Source: Marinomonas phaeophyticola (GTDB lineage: Bacteria > Pseudomonadota > Gammaproteobacteria > Pseudomonadales > Marinomonadaceae). From it: 64,000 bases of DNA. The translations under genes and the position numbers were made by a program. Of this stretch, positions 36,547 to 46,603 are shown one piece after another; the first letter of the stretch is position 1, and each line of letters opens with the position of its first letter. Under the pieces are notes generated by a model. It made no database searches, was not told the DNA's origin, and was given only the letters and a program-made list of their open reading frames with translations. The DNA is taken from NCBI RefSeq assembly GCF_026966905.1, contig NZ_JAPUBN010000015.1:241423-305422 (forward strand). The letters run 5' to 3'.

Positions 36547-37494
36547 CTAGTTTAAGCGTTTCTCTATCGCTTGAATTAAATCCATTGCGATGTTTAAGTT
36601 ATATTGTGTATTTAACTCTCTAACGCAAGTTGGGCTAGTTACATTAATTTCAGTGAGGTAATCACCGATTACATCAAGTCCTACAAAAAGAAGCCCCTTT
36701 TCTTTTAATGTAGGGATAACTTGGTTACAAATCCATAAATCTCTATCTGATAGAGGTCTGCCTTCTCCGCGACCACCTGCTGCGAGGTTGCCTCTTGTTT
36801 CGCCTGATGCAGGGATTCGAGCTAAAGCATAGGGTACCGGAACGCCATCAACTATAAGGATGCGCTTATCACCCTGCTTGATTTCCGGAATAAACTTCTG
36901 AGCCATGATTTGTTCGTTACCCAATTGTGTCAAGGTTTCAATGATAACACTGATATTTGGATCATCTTGACGTAAACGAAATATTGAGGTGCCGCCCATG
37001 CCATCTAGTGGTTTGAAAATGACATCTCCATGTTCTTTGTGAAATTGCTTTAATAAATCTGCACGACGAGTAACCAGTACGGGAGGACAGCAATCAGGGA
37101 ACTGGGTTGCGAATAGTTTCTCATTGCAATCCCTGAGGCTTGAGGGTTTGTTTACTACAAGTACTCCCTCTCGTTCAGCCTGTTCCAAAATCATAGTACT
37201 ATAAACAAACTCTCCATCAAATGGAGGATCTTTGCGCATTAGAATCACGTTAAGCTCTGAAAGTGAAGCCTTTTTCTCTTCACCTAATTCATAGAACTTG
37301 TAAGGCTCTTGAAACACTTTAAGACTTTTCATCATGGCAAATGCTTTTCCTGAGTCTAGGAAAAGGTCTTTTTGCTCTATATAAAAAAGCTCCCAGCCTT
37401 TTTCTGCTGCGGCCCATAGCATAGCAAGTGAAGTATCTTTTTTATAATTTATAGACGCGATAGGGTCCATAACGATGCCAAGCTTAATTGTCAT
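36547..37494 (-). CDS. gshB: Glutathione synthetase
   Basis: ATP-grasp enzyme that ligates glycine to gamma-glutamylcysteine, the last step of glutathione synthesis. 315 residues, as in E. coli. Start MTIKLGIVMDPI is preceded by AGGAATA. The ATP-grasp features FKPLDGMGGTSIFR and ILIVDGVPVPYALAR, and the C-terminal DVIGDYLTEINVTSPTC, are intact. Confidence 0.96.
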   Translation of the reverse strand: MTIKLGIVMDPIASINYKKDTSLAMLWAAAEKGWELFYIEQKDLFLDSGKAFAMMKSLKVFQEPYKFYELGEEKKASLSELNVILMRKDPPFDGEFVYSTMILEQAEREGVLVVNKPSSLRDCNEKLFATQFPDCCPPVLVTRRADLLKQFHKEHGDVIFKPLDGMGGTSIFRLRQDDPNISVIIETLTQLGNEQIMAQKFIPEIKQGDKRILIVDGVPVPYALARIPASGETRGNLAAGGRGEGRPLSDRDLWICNQVIPTLKEKGLLFVGLDVIGDYLTEINVTSPTCVRELNTQYNLNIAMDLIQAIEKRLN

Positions 37495-37592
37495 TGAATA
37501 TTCCTGTAGGGTAAAGAGGCTGAAGTTACGCCAAAAATATGAAATATGTTGAAAGCTATGCTATAGAAATATGAGGTGTAAGAGAAGAGAGG

Positions 37593-37626
37593 AACAGCAA
37601 CAATGATTCCATTGTTGCTGTTTTTT
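37593..37626 (+). terminator. Strong intrinsic terminator facing away from flanking genes
   Basis: AACAGCAACAATG (37593-37605) pairs perfectly with CATTGTTGCTGTT (37610-37622) around the loop ATTC, followed by a T run on the plus strand. Both neighbours (gshB and the OmpA-like gene) are on the minus strand, where no T run follows the hairpin. Confidence 0.75.
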
Positions 37627-37642
37627 CACAATTAGTGTTTGT

Positions 37643-38233
37643 CTACTTGTCTACACTATAAATATCCCAGCGCTCAATTTTTTGAGTGGATTGAGCGAAT
37701 ACTTCAGCCACAACTCGACGGTTTCTAGCTCTACCTTCTTTGGTCGCATTTGATGCAATGGGTTTGCTTTCACCAAAACCAACCGCTTTGACGCGAAACG
37801 CATCAATTTTAAAGCTGTTAATCAAGACGTTGAGAATGGAGGAGGCTCTATTTTGTGATAAGTTTTGATTGTACTCATCTGAACCTATGCTATCCGTATG
37901 TCCTTCAATGACGGTAGTACTGCCCACATTTTGATTAAGAAAATCAGCCAGCTTTTTTACCTCACTATAATAGACGGGTTTGACATCATATTTGCCAGTA
38001 TCGAAGAGGATATTAAGCTCCATAGATAGTAGCTTGGTACTATCCTCATGACATCCAATATTGTCTACGGCTGCATTCACTGGTGTGTCAGGGCAAGCAT
38101 CACGGATGTTTATAACACCATCCTGATCTTGGTCCTTTAACGCATCAGCACTAACTTGATCGCCATAGACGGAGAGTGCAATAGCTTGTGATGACATAAC
38201 TAAGGCACAAATTAATAGTCCTATCGTTTTCAT
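37643..38233 (-). CDS. OmpA family outer-membrane/peptidoglycan-binding protein
   Basis: 196 residues. Signal peptide 1-19 (MKTIGLLICALVMSSQAIA), then a thrombospondin type-3-like Ca-binding stretch (KDQDQDGVINIRDACPD), then an OmpA-C peptidoglycan-binding domain with ILFDTGKYDVKP, EGHTDSIGSDEYN and RARNRRVVAEV. The frame extends four codons to a TTG, but the ATG at 38233 starts the signal peptide. It lies 5 bp after the tolC-like gene. Such TolC-OmpA pairs are typical of type I secretion loci for large adhesins, though the ABC and MFP partners are not in this window. Confidence 0.88.
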   Translation of the reverse strand: MKTIGLLICALVMSSQAIALSVYGDQVSADALKDQDQDGVINIRDACPDTPVNAAVDNIGCHEDSTKLLSMELNILFDTGKYDVKPVYYSEVKKLADFLNQNVGSTTVIEGHTDSIGSDEYNQNLSQNRASSILNVLINSFKIDAFRVKAVGFGESKPIASNATKEGRARNRRVVAEVFAQSTQKIERWDIYSVDK

Positions 38234-38238
38234 AAGTA

Positions 38239-39714
38239 TTACCAACCACTACCGTCTTCTGATTCTATAAATAACTCACTTTCTGTAGGTTCGCTGTTTC
38301 GACCATTTTGAAAGGAGCTATTGCTTGTATTATTAGGTAATTCAGACTCTGCTACATTTAATTGCTCAAATGCGCTTTCTCTTGGGGTCGTTACATTAGA
38401 TTCGTCTTCAATCTCATCTTCAAACCCTAGAATCGCCGGCCTATAGATACGTAAAGCTCTCATCAATTCACCTTTAGAGTTAAACAGTCTAAATTCAGAG
38501 AACTGCTCGTCATAATCAGCGTTGACATAATCTTGGCGAGCTTCAAATAGCTCGTTTTCGCTGTCCAAAACATCTAGAAGTGTTCGTCGACCTAATCTAA
38601 ATTGGCTTTCATATGCTTTTTGAGATTGCTTTGTTGCGATAACATGTTGTTGAATATGTCGTTTCTGAGCGGCGACGGCCTTGTGTGCAGCCCATGCTAA
38701 GCGAACGGTTAATTCTGTGTCCCTGATAGTATTTTTTCGTACTTCGCTTGCTTGAATTATTTGTTGTTCAGCGATTTTGCGCCTTTGTGTATCTGCTCCA
38801 CCACTATATAAGTTATAGCTTAGGCGAACCATTGCTAGTAGATCTTCAGACGGACCATCTGTACCGTCAATGTTATTATCCCAAGTACGTTCAACAACAA
38901 AGTCTACTTGAGGATAATTCGCTGCGGTAGTGGATGCTTTTGCATTCTCTGTCGCTTGTACATCCCAGTTAGTTACCTCAATCGCTGGATTTTTCTCAAG
39001 AGCTTGCTCTATTGCCATTTCAAGAGTGGTTGGTAGCAAATCTCTGTCTGGCACAGGATGAATCATATTTTCATCTGGTAGTTGGCCTACAACACGAAGA
39101 TATTGGCTTTTTGCATCGACTAGGTTATTTAATGCGGCTAGTCTGTTTGAGTGGGCTTTCGCAAGACGTGCGGTAATAAGCGACAGTTCGGACTGGCGTC
39201 CAACGCCGGTATCACTTTTTAATTTTAATTGTTCGTAAATACGCTCGTGCGTTTTTAAATTTAGTTCAGACAGTTTGAGAAGTTCTCTAAAGCGTAAAAC
39301 ATTCGAATAAACTTCAGCTACTTGTAGTGATGTATTTTCAACCGCAATAAGTGCTTCCCATCGACTTGCTTCAGTTTCATTCTTAGTTCTCTTCACTTCA
39401 TTTTGAGTTTGAAATCCTCTAAATAAAGGTTGAGAGAAAGATAAAGATAGCTCACGACGAGTCAGTTTAGTATCGTCTGCACCATCATTATAGGTGGTCT
39501 CACGACCTATTCCCGCGTTTAAGTCGAGTGATGGCTTGTATCCAGACCGGGATAGGTCTATTGAATTTTTGTTTTCATTGTACTTTGAAATTGCTTGGCG
39601 GACACTGGGGTCATTTTCCATGGCGATATAAGTTGCTTCTTCTAAGGTTATAGCAGAGCTTGCTGCACTATATAGAAGAGAGGTTAGTAAAACCGTTTTT
39701 GAAAAGCTTTTCAT
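38239..39714 (-). CDS. TolC family outer-membrane efflux/secretion protein
   Basis: 491 residues with signal peptide (1-20), the N-terminal motif TLEEATYIAMENDPSVRQA and two OEP repeats that build the alpha-helical tunnel and beta barrel. The C-terminus adds an acidic/polar tail (~440-491) beyond the OEP domain. It is related to the LapE/AggA-type TolC of adhesin type I secretion rather than to drug-efflux OprM (no lipobox). It is paired with the OmpA-like gene downstream. Possible binding palindromes lie upstream. Confidence 0.88.
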   Translation of the reverse strand: MKSFSKTVLLTSLLYSAASSAITLEEATYIAMENDPSVRQAISKYNENKNSIDLSRSGYKPSLDLNAGIGRETTYNDGADDTKLTRRELSLSFSQPLFRGFQTQNEVKRTKNETEASRWEALIAVENTSLQVAEVYSNVLRFRELLKLSELNLKTHERIYEQLKLKSDTGVGRQSELSLITARLAKAHSNRLAALNNLVDAKSQYLRVVGQLPDENMIHPVPDRDLLPTTLEMAIEQALEKNPAIEVTNWDVQATENAKASTTAANYPQVDFVVERTWDNNIDGTDGPSEDLLAMVRLSYNLYSGGADTQRRKIAEQQIIQASEVRKNTIRDTELTVRLAWAAHKAVAAQKRHIQQHVIATKQSQKAYESQFRLGRRTLLDVLDSENELFEARQDYVNADYDEQFSEFRLFNSKGELMRALRIYRPAILGFEDEIEDESNVTTPRESAFEQLNVAESELPNNTSNSSFQNGRNSEPTESELFIESEDGSGW

Positions 39715-39765
39715 ATTATCAGTACCTATGCTCTTTTATTTATAAGTATTAAGTCCATCTATACT

Positions 39766-39849
39766 TTACATTGTAAATGTCTGTTTTGAATATGTATGTA
39801 CGCTTTTTGTACTTATTTTATAAAAAAAATCACACTGTGAGACATTTAC
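39766..39849 (-). promoter_or_regulatory. Palindromes upstream of the tolC-like gene
   Basis: TTTACATTGTAAA (39767-39779) is a perfect palindrome. Separately, GTAAATGTCT (39773-39782) and AGACATTTAC (39840-39849) form inverted 10-bp arms 57 bp apart, and CACACTGTG lies just before the right arm. These are candidate operators for the tolC-ompA transcript; the regulator is unknown. Confidence 0.4.
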
Positions 39850-39859
39850 GTGTAAGAAA

Positions 39860-40594
39860 TTAGATAATATCTCCCCATAGGGTATTTAATGTGGATAAAA
39901 TGACTATCGGAGCCGTTTCTGTTCTTAATACTCTTGGGCCCAATGAAATTGCTGTAAAACCTCGATCTTCTGAGAACTTCACTTCTTCTTCTGTTAATCC
40001 GCCTTCAGGGCCAATAAGTGCGGCAACCGTATTATTGGAAGGCTGGCTCAGTTGTGTGAGCTTATGTTCAGTGTGATGGTGTAATGTGAGTTTTAACATT
40101 TCTTTACAATTCTCTACCCATTCTTTTAGTGTAATTGGATGGTGTATTTGAGGGATAATTCCTCGACCACTTTGTTCAGCTGCACTGATGGCTACTTGTT
40201 GCCAATGTTGAACGCGCTTTTCAATTCGGCTGTCGTTGAGTTTGACTTCGCATCGTTCACTGAAAAGAGGTTGTATTGCAAAAACGCCTGTTTCAACGGC
40301 TTTTTGAATGGCGTAATCCATCCGTTCACCGCGGGATAAGGTTTGTCCCAAAGTAACTTTTAAAGGTGATTCGTTATCTAATGCGATGAAATTATTTATG
40401 ATGATTTCTGCTTGTCGCTTTTCGACTTTCTTGAGAATGGCATTGTATTGACCACCAGTGCCATCAAAAACGATTAGCGGATGTTCAGACTTGAGGCGTA
40501 ACACTTTACATAAATAATGAAAGGTATCTTCAGGAAGAGAATGGAGTGTGTTTTCGGAAAGTGGTAGATCGATATAAACTCTAGGAATACGCAT
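39860..40594 (-). CDS. rsmE: 16S rRNA (uracil1498-N3)-methyltransferase RsmE
   Basis: SPOUT-class methyltransferase modifying U1498 of 16S rRNA. 244 residues from the ATG at 40594 (MRIPRVYIDLPL). An upstream TTG in frame was rejected. The knot region has ALIGPEGGLTEEEVKF and ISLGPRVLRTETA. The ATG lies only a few bases after the terminator stem of metK, with no evident Shine-Dalgarno sequence. Confidence 0.93.
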   Translation of the reverse strand: MRIPRVYIDLPLSENTLHSLPEDTFHYLCKVLRLKSEHPLIVFDGTGGQYNAILKKVEKRQAEIIINNFIALDNESPLKVTLGQTLSRGERMDYAIQKAVETGVFAIQPLFSERCEVKLNDSRIEKRVQHWQQVAISAAEQSGRGIIPQIHHPITLKEWVENCKEMLKLTLHHHTEHKLTQLSQPSNNTVAALIGPEGGLTEEEVKFSEDRGFTAISLGPRVLRTETAPIVILSTLNTLWGDII

Positions 40595-40598
40595 AAAA

Positions 40599-40628
40599 AT
40601 AAAAGCCCTCAATGTAGAGGGCTTTTAT
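40599..40628 (-). terminator. Terminator between metK and rsmE
   Basis: Arms AAAAGCCCTC and GAGGGCTTTT around AATGTA, followed on the minus strand by TATTTTT. It ends within five bases of the rsmE start codon. Confidence 0.85.
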
Positions 40629-40645
40629 AACGGAAAATAGAGAAC

Positions 40646-41809
40646 TTATAAACCAGCAGATGCTCTTAATGCGTCGGCTTTGTCTGTTTTCTCCCAAGTA
40701 AAGTTATCACCAGTGCGGCCAAAGTGGCCATAAGCCGCTGTCGGTAGGTAAATTGGACGTTTTAAGTCTAACATCTTAACTAATCCTGCTGGACGCAATT
40801 CAAAGTGTTCACGCACGAGCTGACGAATGACGTTATCACTTACTTTGCCCGTACCAAATGTGTTGATACTGATGGAAGTCGGCTCGGCCACCCCAATAGC
40901 GTAAGAAATTTGAATCTCACACTTGTCCGCAAGACCCGCTGCAACGATATTTTTTGCCACATAACGACCTGCGTAGGCGGCAGAACGGTCAACTTTAGAT
41001 GGATCTTTACCAGAGAAGGCTCCGCCTCCATGGCGAGCCATACCACCGTATGTGTCTACTATGATCTTACGACCTGTTAGACCGCAATCGCCAACTGGAC
41101 CGCCAATAATGAACTGACCTGTTGGGTTGATGAAGTATTTGGTTTCTTTAGAAAGCCATTCTTCAGGTAGTACAGGCTTAATAATTTCTTCCATGACCGC
41201 TTCACGAAGGTCACTTTGTTTGACGGCGGCACTGTGTTGTGTCGATAACACCACGGCGTCAATCGCACATGGTTTGCCATTCTCATCATATCTAAAGGTG
41301 ACTTGGCTTTTTGCGTCAGGACGTAAGAAATCTAGAGTGCCGTTTTTACGCACTTCAGCTTGACGTTGAACTAAGCGATGGGCATAAGTAATAGGTGCAG
41401 GCATTAATACATCAGTTTCATTGGTGGCGAAACCAAACATTAACCCTTGGTCCCCCGCGCCTTGTTCATGGTCACCAGCTTCATCAACACCAACGGCGAT
41501 GTCTGCAGATTGCTTGCCTATAGCATTCATAACCGCACACGATTCCCAGTCGAACCCCATATCGGAACTGTTATAACCAATTTCACGTACTACGTTACGG
41601 GTGATTTCTTCAATATCAACCCAAGCGTTAGTACGAACTTCACCTGCTACTAAAACCATTCCTGTTTTTACCAGCGTTTCACAAGCAACGCGAGCTTCAG
41701 GGTCTTCGGTTAAGATAGCATCAAGGATCGCATCGGATACTTGGTCTGCGATTTTGTCTGGATGTCCTTCTGAAACGGACTCGGAGGTAAATAATGAATA
41801 TTCTGACAT
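40646..41809 (-). CDS. metK: S-adenosylmethionine synthetase
   Basis: Makes SAM from methionine and ATP. 387 residues from ATG 41809 ([19 protein letters not shown]); the frame extends six codons to a non-ATG start that was rejected. Landmarks are [26 protein letters not shown] and [16 protein letters not shown]. The gene has a long leader with three related 8-9-base elements and is divergent from tkt. Confidence 0.97.
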   Translation of the reverse strand: MSEYSLFTSESVSEGHPDKIADQVSDAILDAILTEDPEARVACETLVKTGMVLVAGEVRTNAWVDIEEITRNVVREIGYNSSDMGFDWESCAVMNAIGKQSADIAVGVDEAGDHEQGAGDQGLMFGFATNETDVLMPAPITYAHRLVQRQAEVRKNGTLDFLRPDAKSQVTFRYDENGKPCAIDAVVLSTQHSAAVKQSDLREAVMEEIIKPVLPEEWLSKETKYFINPTGQFIIGGPVGDCGLTGRKIIVDTYGGMARHGGGAFSGKDPSKVDRSAAYAGRYVAKNIVAAGLADKCEIQISYAIGVAEPTSISINTFGTGKVSDNVIRQLVREHFELRPAGLVKMLDLKRPIYLPTAAYGHFGRTGDNFTWEKTDKADALRASAGL

Positions 41810-42153
41810 GTCTAGTGCCTCGATCAATAAATGAATAAAGCGCTAAACAGGCATAAAAAAACCCGCTTAGCTTTGAATAATAACTAAACAGGCGATACTG
41901 CTTCTGTTTAGCTGATTTTATATAGCGTCCGCAAGCCGAAACAAATCGACGCTGTTAGTGGTTAATTCTGAACCAGAATAAAAGTAAAATCAACCAATCT
42001 CTAAAGTATATTACGCTTGATCCGTTTGTGTTTTATGAATGATCCTTTATTTTTTTTACTATATGGGCATTATATGGGGGCTAGGGCGTTGCATAGGGCG
42101 ACGATAGAGGTGAGAATAGTTGTATATTCTAACGCCATCAGGAGCCGAAATAG
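41810..42153. promoter_or_regulatory. metK/tkt divergent region; metK leader with competing hairpin elements
   Basis: No gene was found. On the metK strand GCTAAACAG (complement of 41904-41912) can pair with CTGTTTAG (complement of 41884-41891) or with a second copy, CTGTTTAGC (complement of 41842-41850). A run GGGTTTTTTT lies between the two copies, just before the second. The layout resembles mutually exclusive hairpins. No SAM riboswitch consensus or MetJ box was recognised. AGGAGCCGA is the tkt ribosome binding site. Confidence 0.4.
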
Positions 42154-44148
42154 ATGTCATCTCGTAAAGAACTCGCTAATGCCATTCGCGCATTAAGTAT
42201 GGATGCGGTACAAAAAGCTAACTCAGGTCACCCAGGAGCCCCTATGGGCATGGCTGATATTGCCGAAGTCCTTTGGAACGATTTTCTAAAACATAACCCA
42301 ACTAATCCTAGTTGGGCGGATCGTGACCGTTTTATTTTGTCCAATGGTCATGGGTCAATGTTAATTTATTCTTTATTGCATCTTTCAGGTTACGATTTAC
42401 CTATCGAAGAGTTAAAGCAATTCCGCCAACTGCATTCTAAAACGCCGGGTCACCCAGAGTATGGTTATACGCCTGGTGTAGAAACCACAACAGGCCCTCT
42501 TGGTGCGGGTGTGAGTAATGCTGTTGGTATGGCCATTGCTGAAAAAACCCTTGCAGCACAATTTAATCGTCCAGGCTATAACATTGTTGATCACTTCACT
42601 TATTGCTTTTTAGGTGATGGTTGTTTGATGGAAGGTATTTCTCATGAAGCTTGCTCATTGGCTGGGACATTAGGTCTTGGTAAATTGGTGGCATTTTGGG
42701 ACGATAACGGTATTTCTATCGATGGCCATGTAGAAGGTTGGTTTACGGATGATACTCCTAAGCGCTTTGAAGCTTATGGGTGGCATGTTATTGCTGGTGT
42801 TGATGGGCATGATCCAGAAGCTATACGTGCGGCGATTAAAGAAGCTCAATCAGTAACAGATAAACCATCGATGATTTGTTGTAAAACCATTATTGGTTTT
42901 GGCTCCCCGAATAAGTCCGGCAGCCATGATTGTCACGGCGCACCTCTTGGGGACGCTGAAATTGCGGCGGCACGTGAATTCTTAGGTTGGGAGCACGCTC
43001 CTTTTGAAATTCCTGAAACGGTTTATGCGGGTTGGGATGCTAAAAACAAAGGCTCTGAGAATGAATCGGCATGGAATGATAAATTTGCGGCCTATCAATC
43101 GGCTTTTCCTGAGTTGGCCGCTGAATATGAGCGTCGAGTGTTGAAAGGTGAGTTACCTGCTGACTTTGAAGAAAAAGCTCAGGCTTTCATCCAAGAATGC
43201 CAAGATAAAGCGGAAGGCATTGCCAGTCGTAAAGCATCGCAAAATTCAATAGGTTTCTATGGCGCTATGCTACCTGAGCTACTTGGCGGTTCGGCTGACC
43301 TTGCGGGTTCAAATTTAACACTTTGGTCCGGTTCGAAAGGCATTCAAGACGATGCTGCGGGTAACTATATTTATTATGGTGTGCGTGAATTCGGTATGAG
43401 TGGCATTATGAATGGCGCCTCTCTACACGGTGGTTTCATTAATTATGGCGCCACTTTCATGATGTTTATGGAATACGCTCGTAATGCGGTTCGTATGTCA
43501 GCACTAATGGGTATTCAGAATATCTTTGTGTATACGCATGACTCAATTGGTCAAGGTGAAGATGGACCGACTCACCAACCTGTAGAGCAACTTGCTAATT
43601 TACGTATGACGCCTAATATGTCTGTTTGGCGCCCATGTGATGCAGCTGAAACGGCGGTAGCGTGGAAAGTAGCGATTCAGCGTCAGAATGCACCGACTTC
43701 CCTCATCTTCAGCCGTCAAGGTTTAAAAGCACAAGCTCGTACCTCAGAGCAATTGGCGAATGTTGAAAAAGGCGGTTATGTACTGCAAGACTGTCAAGGT
43801 ATACCGGATGTGATCTTGATTGCTACCGGCTCTGAAGTTCAGCTAGCTCGTGAATCGGCAGCAGCATTGGCTGAACAAGGCAAGAAAGCTCGTGTTGTTT
43901 CTATGCCTTCAACGAATGCATTTGATCAACAAGATGCTGACTATAAGGAATCTGTTTTACCAAAATCAGTAACAAAGCGAGTTGCTATAGAAGCAGCGCA
44001 TGCAGATTTCTGGCATAAGTATATTGGTTTTGACGGTGCTGTTGTTGGTATGACTTCTTTTGGAGAATCTGCTCCAGGTGGTGAGCTATTGAAATACTTT
44101 GGCTTTACTGTTGATAATGTAGTTAACACTGTAGACAGTATTTTATAG
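42154..44148 (+). CDS. tkt: Transketolase
   Basis: Thiamine-diphosphate enzyme of the pentose phosphate pathway, linking it to glycolysis and producing erythrose-4-phosphate. 664 residues. Start [20 protein letters not shown]; ThDP motif [13 protein letters not shown]; middle domain [21 protein letters not shown]-terminal [13 protein letters not shown]. It is first of the tkt-epd-pgk-fba cluster, but a strong terminator separates it from epd. Confidence 0.96.
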   Translation: MSSRKELANAIRALSMDAVQKANSGHPGAPMGMADIAEVLWNDFLKHNPTNPSWADRDRFILSNGHGSMLIYSLLHLSGYDLPIEELKQFRQLHSKTPGHPEYGYTPGVETTTGPLGAGVSNAVGMAIAEKTLAAQFNRPGYNIVDHFTYCFLGDGCLMEGISHEACSLAGTLGLGKLVAFWDDNGISIDGHVEGWFTDDTPKRFEAYGWHVIAGVDGHDPEAIRAAIKEAQSVTDKPSMICCKTIIGFGSPNKSGSHDCHGAPLGDAEIAAAREFLGWEHAPFEIPETVYAGWDAKNKGSENESAWNDKFAAYQSAFPELAAEYERRVLKGELPADFEEKAQAFIQECQDKAEGIASRKASQNSIGFYGAMLPELLGGSADLAGSNLTLWSGSKGIQDDAAGNYIYYGVREFGMSGIMNGASLHGGFINYGATFMMFMEYARNAVRMSALMGIQNIFVYTHDSIGQGEDGPTHQPVEQLANLRMTPNMSVWRPCDAAETAVAWKVAIQRQNAPTSLIFSRQGLKAQARTSEQLANVEKGGYVLQDCQGIPDVILIATGSEVQLARESAAALAEQGKKARVVSMPSTNAFDQQDADYKESVLPKSVTKRVAIEAAHADFWHKYIGFDGAVVGMTSFGESAPGGELLKYFGFTVDNVVNTVDSIL

Positions 44149-44160
44149 ATATAATGATCA

Positions 44161-44189
44161 AAAAAAGGGGCCATAATGGCCCTTTTTTA
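44161..44189 (+). terminator. Rho-independent terminator after transketolase
   Basis: AAAAAAGGG(G)CCAT / ATGGCCCTTTTTT hairpin with a T run, 12 bases past the stop codon. Confidence 0.9.
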
Positions 44190-44226
44190 CTGAGGCAATA
44201 CATATTGTTTAAGGTGCTATAGATCA

Positions 44227-45246
44227 ATGATAAGAGTAGCTATAAATGGATATGGGCGAATAGGTCGCTCTGTTTTACGGGCGCTTTATGAAAATGGTTA
44301 CCGGGAAAACATACAAGTTGTTGCTATAAATGAATTGTCTGATTTGGATACAATAAGTTATTTAACTCGTTATGACAGTACTCACGGCCGGTTTCCATTG
44401 CCGGTATCATGTGAGGGTAGATCGTTAAGAGTTGGGAATGACTTAATTCAATACTTTTCTGAAGCGGAACCTGACGCGATTAATTGGCAACAACTTAATA
44501 TAGATATGTTGCTGGAGTGCTCAGGTAGCTTTTCTTCTCGTGAACATGCTCAGGTGTATATTGATGCTGGTGTGAAGCGAATGTTGCTATCACAGCCTGC
44601 GGATAGTGATGTAGATGCCACTATTGTTTATGGGTTTAACGAATCTGAAATTCGTTCTACTCACTCCATCGTTTCAGCTGCCTCTTGTACAACTAATTGC
44701 ATCATTCCTGTGTTAGAAGCGATTCAGAATTTAGCGGGTATTGAGCATGGAACCACACAAACGATTCACTCCGCAATGAACGACCAGCCCATTATCGATG
44801 CTTACCATAAAAATGATTTACGTCTGACTCGGTCTGCAATGAGTTCCATTATTCCAGTAGATACTGGGTTATCTAAAGGTATTCATCGGTTGTTGCCTGA
44901 TTTAGGTGCGAAGATTGCCTGTAATGCGTTAAGGGTTCCAACGATCAATGTCTCAGCTATAGATCTTGTTGTGCGAACTGAAAAAGTCGTGACTAAAGAA
45001 GAGATTAATACGTACTTTGAGTCATTATCACTTGGGAAGTATAAAAATATCTTAGGCTTTACAAAAGAGCCTCATGCGTCTGTGGACTTTAATCACGATG
45101 CACGCTCTGTCATTATTGATGGTACACAAACACAAGTAGTGGACGGGAAACTAGTAAAGTTGCTTTGCTGGTTTGATAACGAGTGGGGCTATGCAAATAG
45201 AATGTTAGACGTCGCTGATTATTGGGGACGTAAAATTTCAAAATAA
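44227..45246 (+). CDS. epd: D-erythrose-4-phosphate dehydrogenase
   Basis: GAPDH-fold enzyme oxidising erythrose-4-phosphate to 4-phosphoerythronate, the first step of the DXP-dependent pyridoxal phosphate pathway. 339 residues. NAD motif INGYGRIGRSVLRAL; catalytic C154 in SAASCTTNCIIPV; C-terminal CWFDNEWGYANRMLD. The central segment TIHSAMNDQPIIDAYH is typical of Epd and differs from glycolytic GapA. It is followed by pgk, the usual gammaproteobacterial epd-pgk-fba order. Its product supplies PLP used by Dat and many other enzymes. Confidence 0.9.
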   Translation: MIRVAINGYGRIGRSVLRALYENGYRENIQVVAINELSDLDTISYLTRYDSTHGRFPLPVSCEGRSLRVGNDLIQYFSEAEPDAINWQQLNIDMLLECSGSFSSREHAQVYIDAGVKRMLLSQPADSDVDATIVYGFNESEIRSTHSIVSAASCTTNCIIPVLEAIQNLAGIEHGTTQTIHSAMNDQPIIDAYHKNDLRLTRSAMSSIIPVDTGLSKGIHRLLPDLGAKIACNALRVPTINVSAIDLVVRTEKVVTKEEINTYFESLSLGKYKNILGFTKEPHASVDFNHDARSVIIDGTQTQVVDGKLVKLLCWFDNEWGYANRMLDVADYWGRKISK

Positions 45247-45282
45247 TGTTTCAAATGTGTTTTTATTTAATGGGGAAATGAC

Positions 45283-46446
45283 ATGACCGTAGTAAAAATG
45301 GTGGATTTGGACTTAGCCAATAAGCGAGTTCTGATCAGAGAAGATCTTAATGTGCCAATTAAGAGTGGTAAAGTGTCTAGTGATGCGCGAATTCGTGCTG
45401 CTTTGCCTACGCTAAAGTTAGCTTTGGATGCGGGTGCGAAAGTGATCGTCATGTCTCATTTAGGGCGTCCAACAGAAGGCGTTTTTGATACGGAATTTTC
45501 TATGCAACCTGTTGCAGACCATTTGTCTGGTCTATTAAATCAACCTGTAACCTTGGTAAAAGATTGGCTTGAAGGTGTAGCTGTTGAAGCGGGACAATTG
45601 GTGTTAGTGGAAAATGTTCGTTTCAATGTGGGTGAGAAAAAAGACGACGATATTCTGGCCCAGAAAATGGCGGCATTATGTGATGTCTTCGTAATGGATG
45701 CTTTTGGTACGGCCCATCGAGCACAAGCATCTACTCATGGTGTTGCAAAATTTGCTCCAGTGGCTTGTGCTGGCCCTCTTTTGGCCGCAGAGCTGGAAGC
45801 ATTAGAGAAAGCTTTGGCGGCACCGGAGAAGCCAATGGCGGCCATTGTAGGTGGATCTAAGGTATCGACAAAGTTAACCGTACTGGAAACCCTGTCTGAT
45901 AAAGTGGATCAATTGATTGTGGGCGGTGGTATTGCGAACACCTTCCTAGCGGCCGCAGGTTACCCTGTAGGTAAGTCACTCTACGAAGAAGATCTAATTC
46001 CTAAAGCAAAAGAGTTAATGTTAAAAACTTCCATTCCTCTACCTGTTGATGTTGTCGTTGCTAAAGAGTTTTCGCCAACGGCGGTTGCAACCATCAAAGA
46101 TGTCAACAATGTTGCTGAAGACGATATGATTTTAGATATTGGGCCAGTGACAGCACAAAAGCTAGCCGCTCTATTGTCAGAATCGAAAACCATTATTTGG
46201 AATGGTCCTGTAGGTGTTTTTGAGTTTGATCAATTTGGCGAAGGAACAAAAACGTTGTCTATGGCTATTGCAAACAGCTCTGGTTTCTCTATTGCCGGTG
46301 GCGGAGATACATTGGCAGCGGTTGATAAGTATGGCATTCAAGATAAAGTGTCTTATATTTCTACTGGCGGTGGTGCTTTTCTTGAGTTTGTGGAAGGAAA
46401 AGTCTTACCGGCCGTTGCAATGCTAGAAACAAGATCAAAAAACTAG
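45283..46446 (+). CDS. pgk: Phosphoglycerate kinase
   Basis: Glycolytic/gluconeogenic kinase interconverting 1,3-bisphosphoglycerate and 3-phosphoglycerate. 387 residues, normal. N-terminal [40 protein letters not shown] and the nucleotide-binding [13 protein letters not shown] are intact. GGGGA lies 6 bases upstream of the ATG. Confidence 0.96.
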   Translation: MTVVKMVDLDLANKRVLIREDLNVPIKSGKVSSDARIRAALPTLKLALDAGAKVIVMSHLGRPTEGVFDTEFSMQPVADHLSGLLNQPVTLVKDWLEGVAVEAGQLVLVENVRFNVGEKKDDDILAQKMAALCDVFVMDAFGTAHRAQASTHGVAKFAPVACAGPLLAAELEALEKALAAPEKPMAAIVGGSKVSTKLTVLETLSDKVDQLIVGGGIANTFLAAAGYPVGKSLYEEDLIPKAKELMLKTSIPLPVDVVVAKEFSPTAVATIKDVNNVAEDDMILDIGPVTAQKLAALLSESKTIIWNGPVGVFEFDQFGEGTKTLSMAIANSSGFSIAGGGDTLAAVDKYGIQDKVSYISTGGGAFLEFVEGKVLPAVAMLETRSKN

Positions 46447-46603
46447 TTTAATAAAGAACATAAAAATATTATAAGGCAAAAAGCCACGAATAATGAGGTA
46501 GCAATTGATACCTCATTCTTTGATAACAACTAGAGAGTTTACATACACCCATAGAAGTTCGTTATTTTTACTCAGTAACGATATACATTCAGAGGAAACA
46601 TTT

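Noticed and set aside
41810..42153. Known SAM riboswitch or MetJ boxes before metK
   Set aside because: No matching consensus was found by eye; only the paired CTAAACAG/CTGTTTAG elements are present.
46505..46603. 33-residue N-terminal extension of the aldolase
   Set aside because: The family starts at [13 protein letters not shown], and a good ribosome binding site lies before the ATG at 46604.
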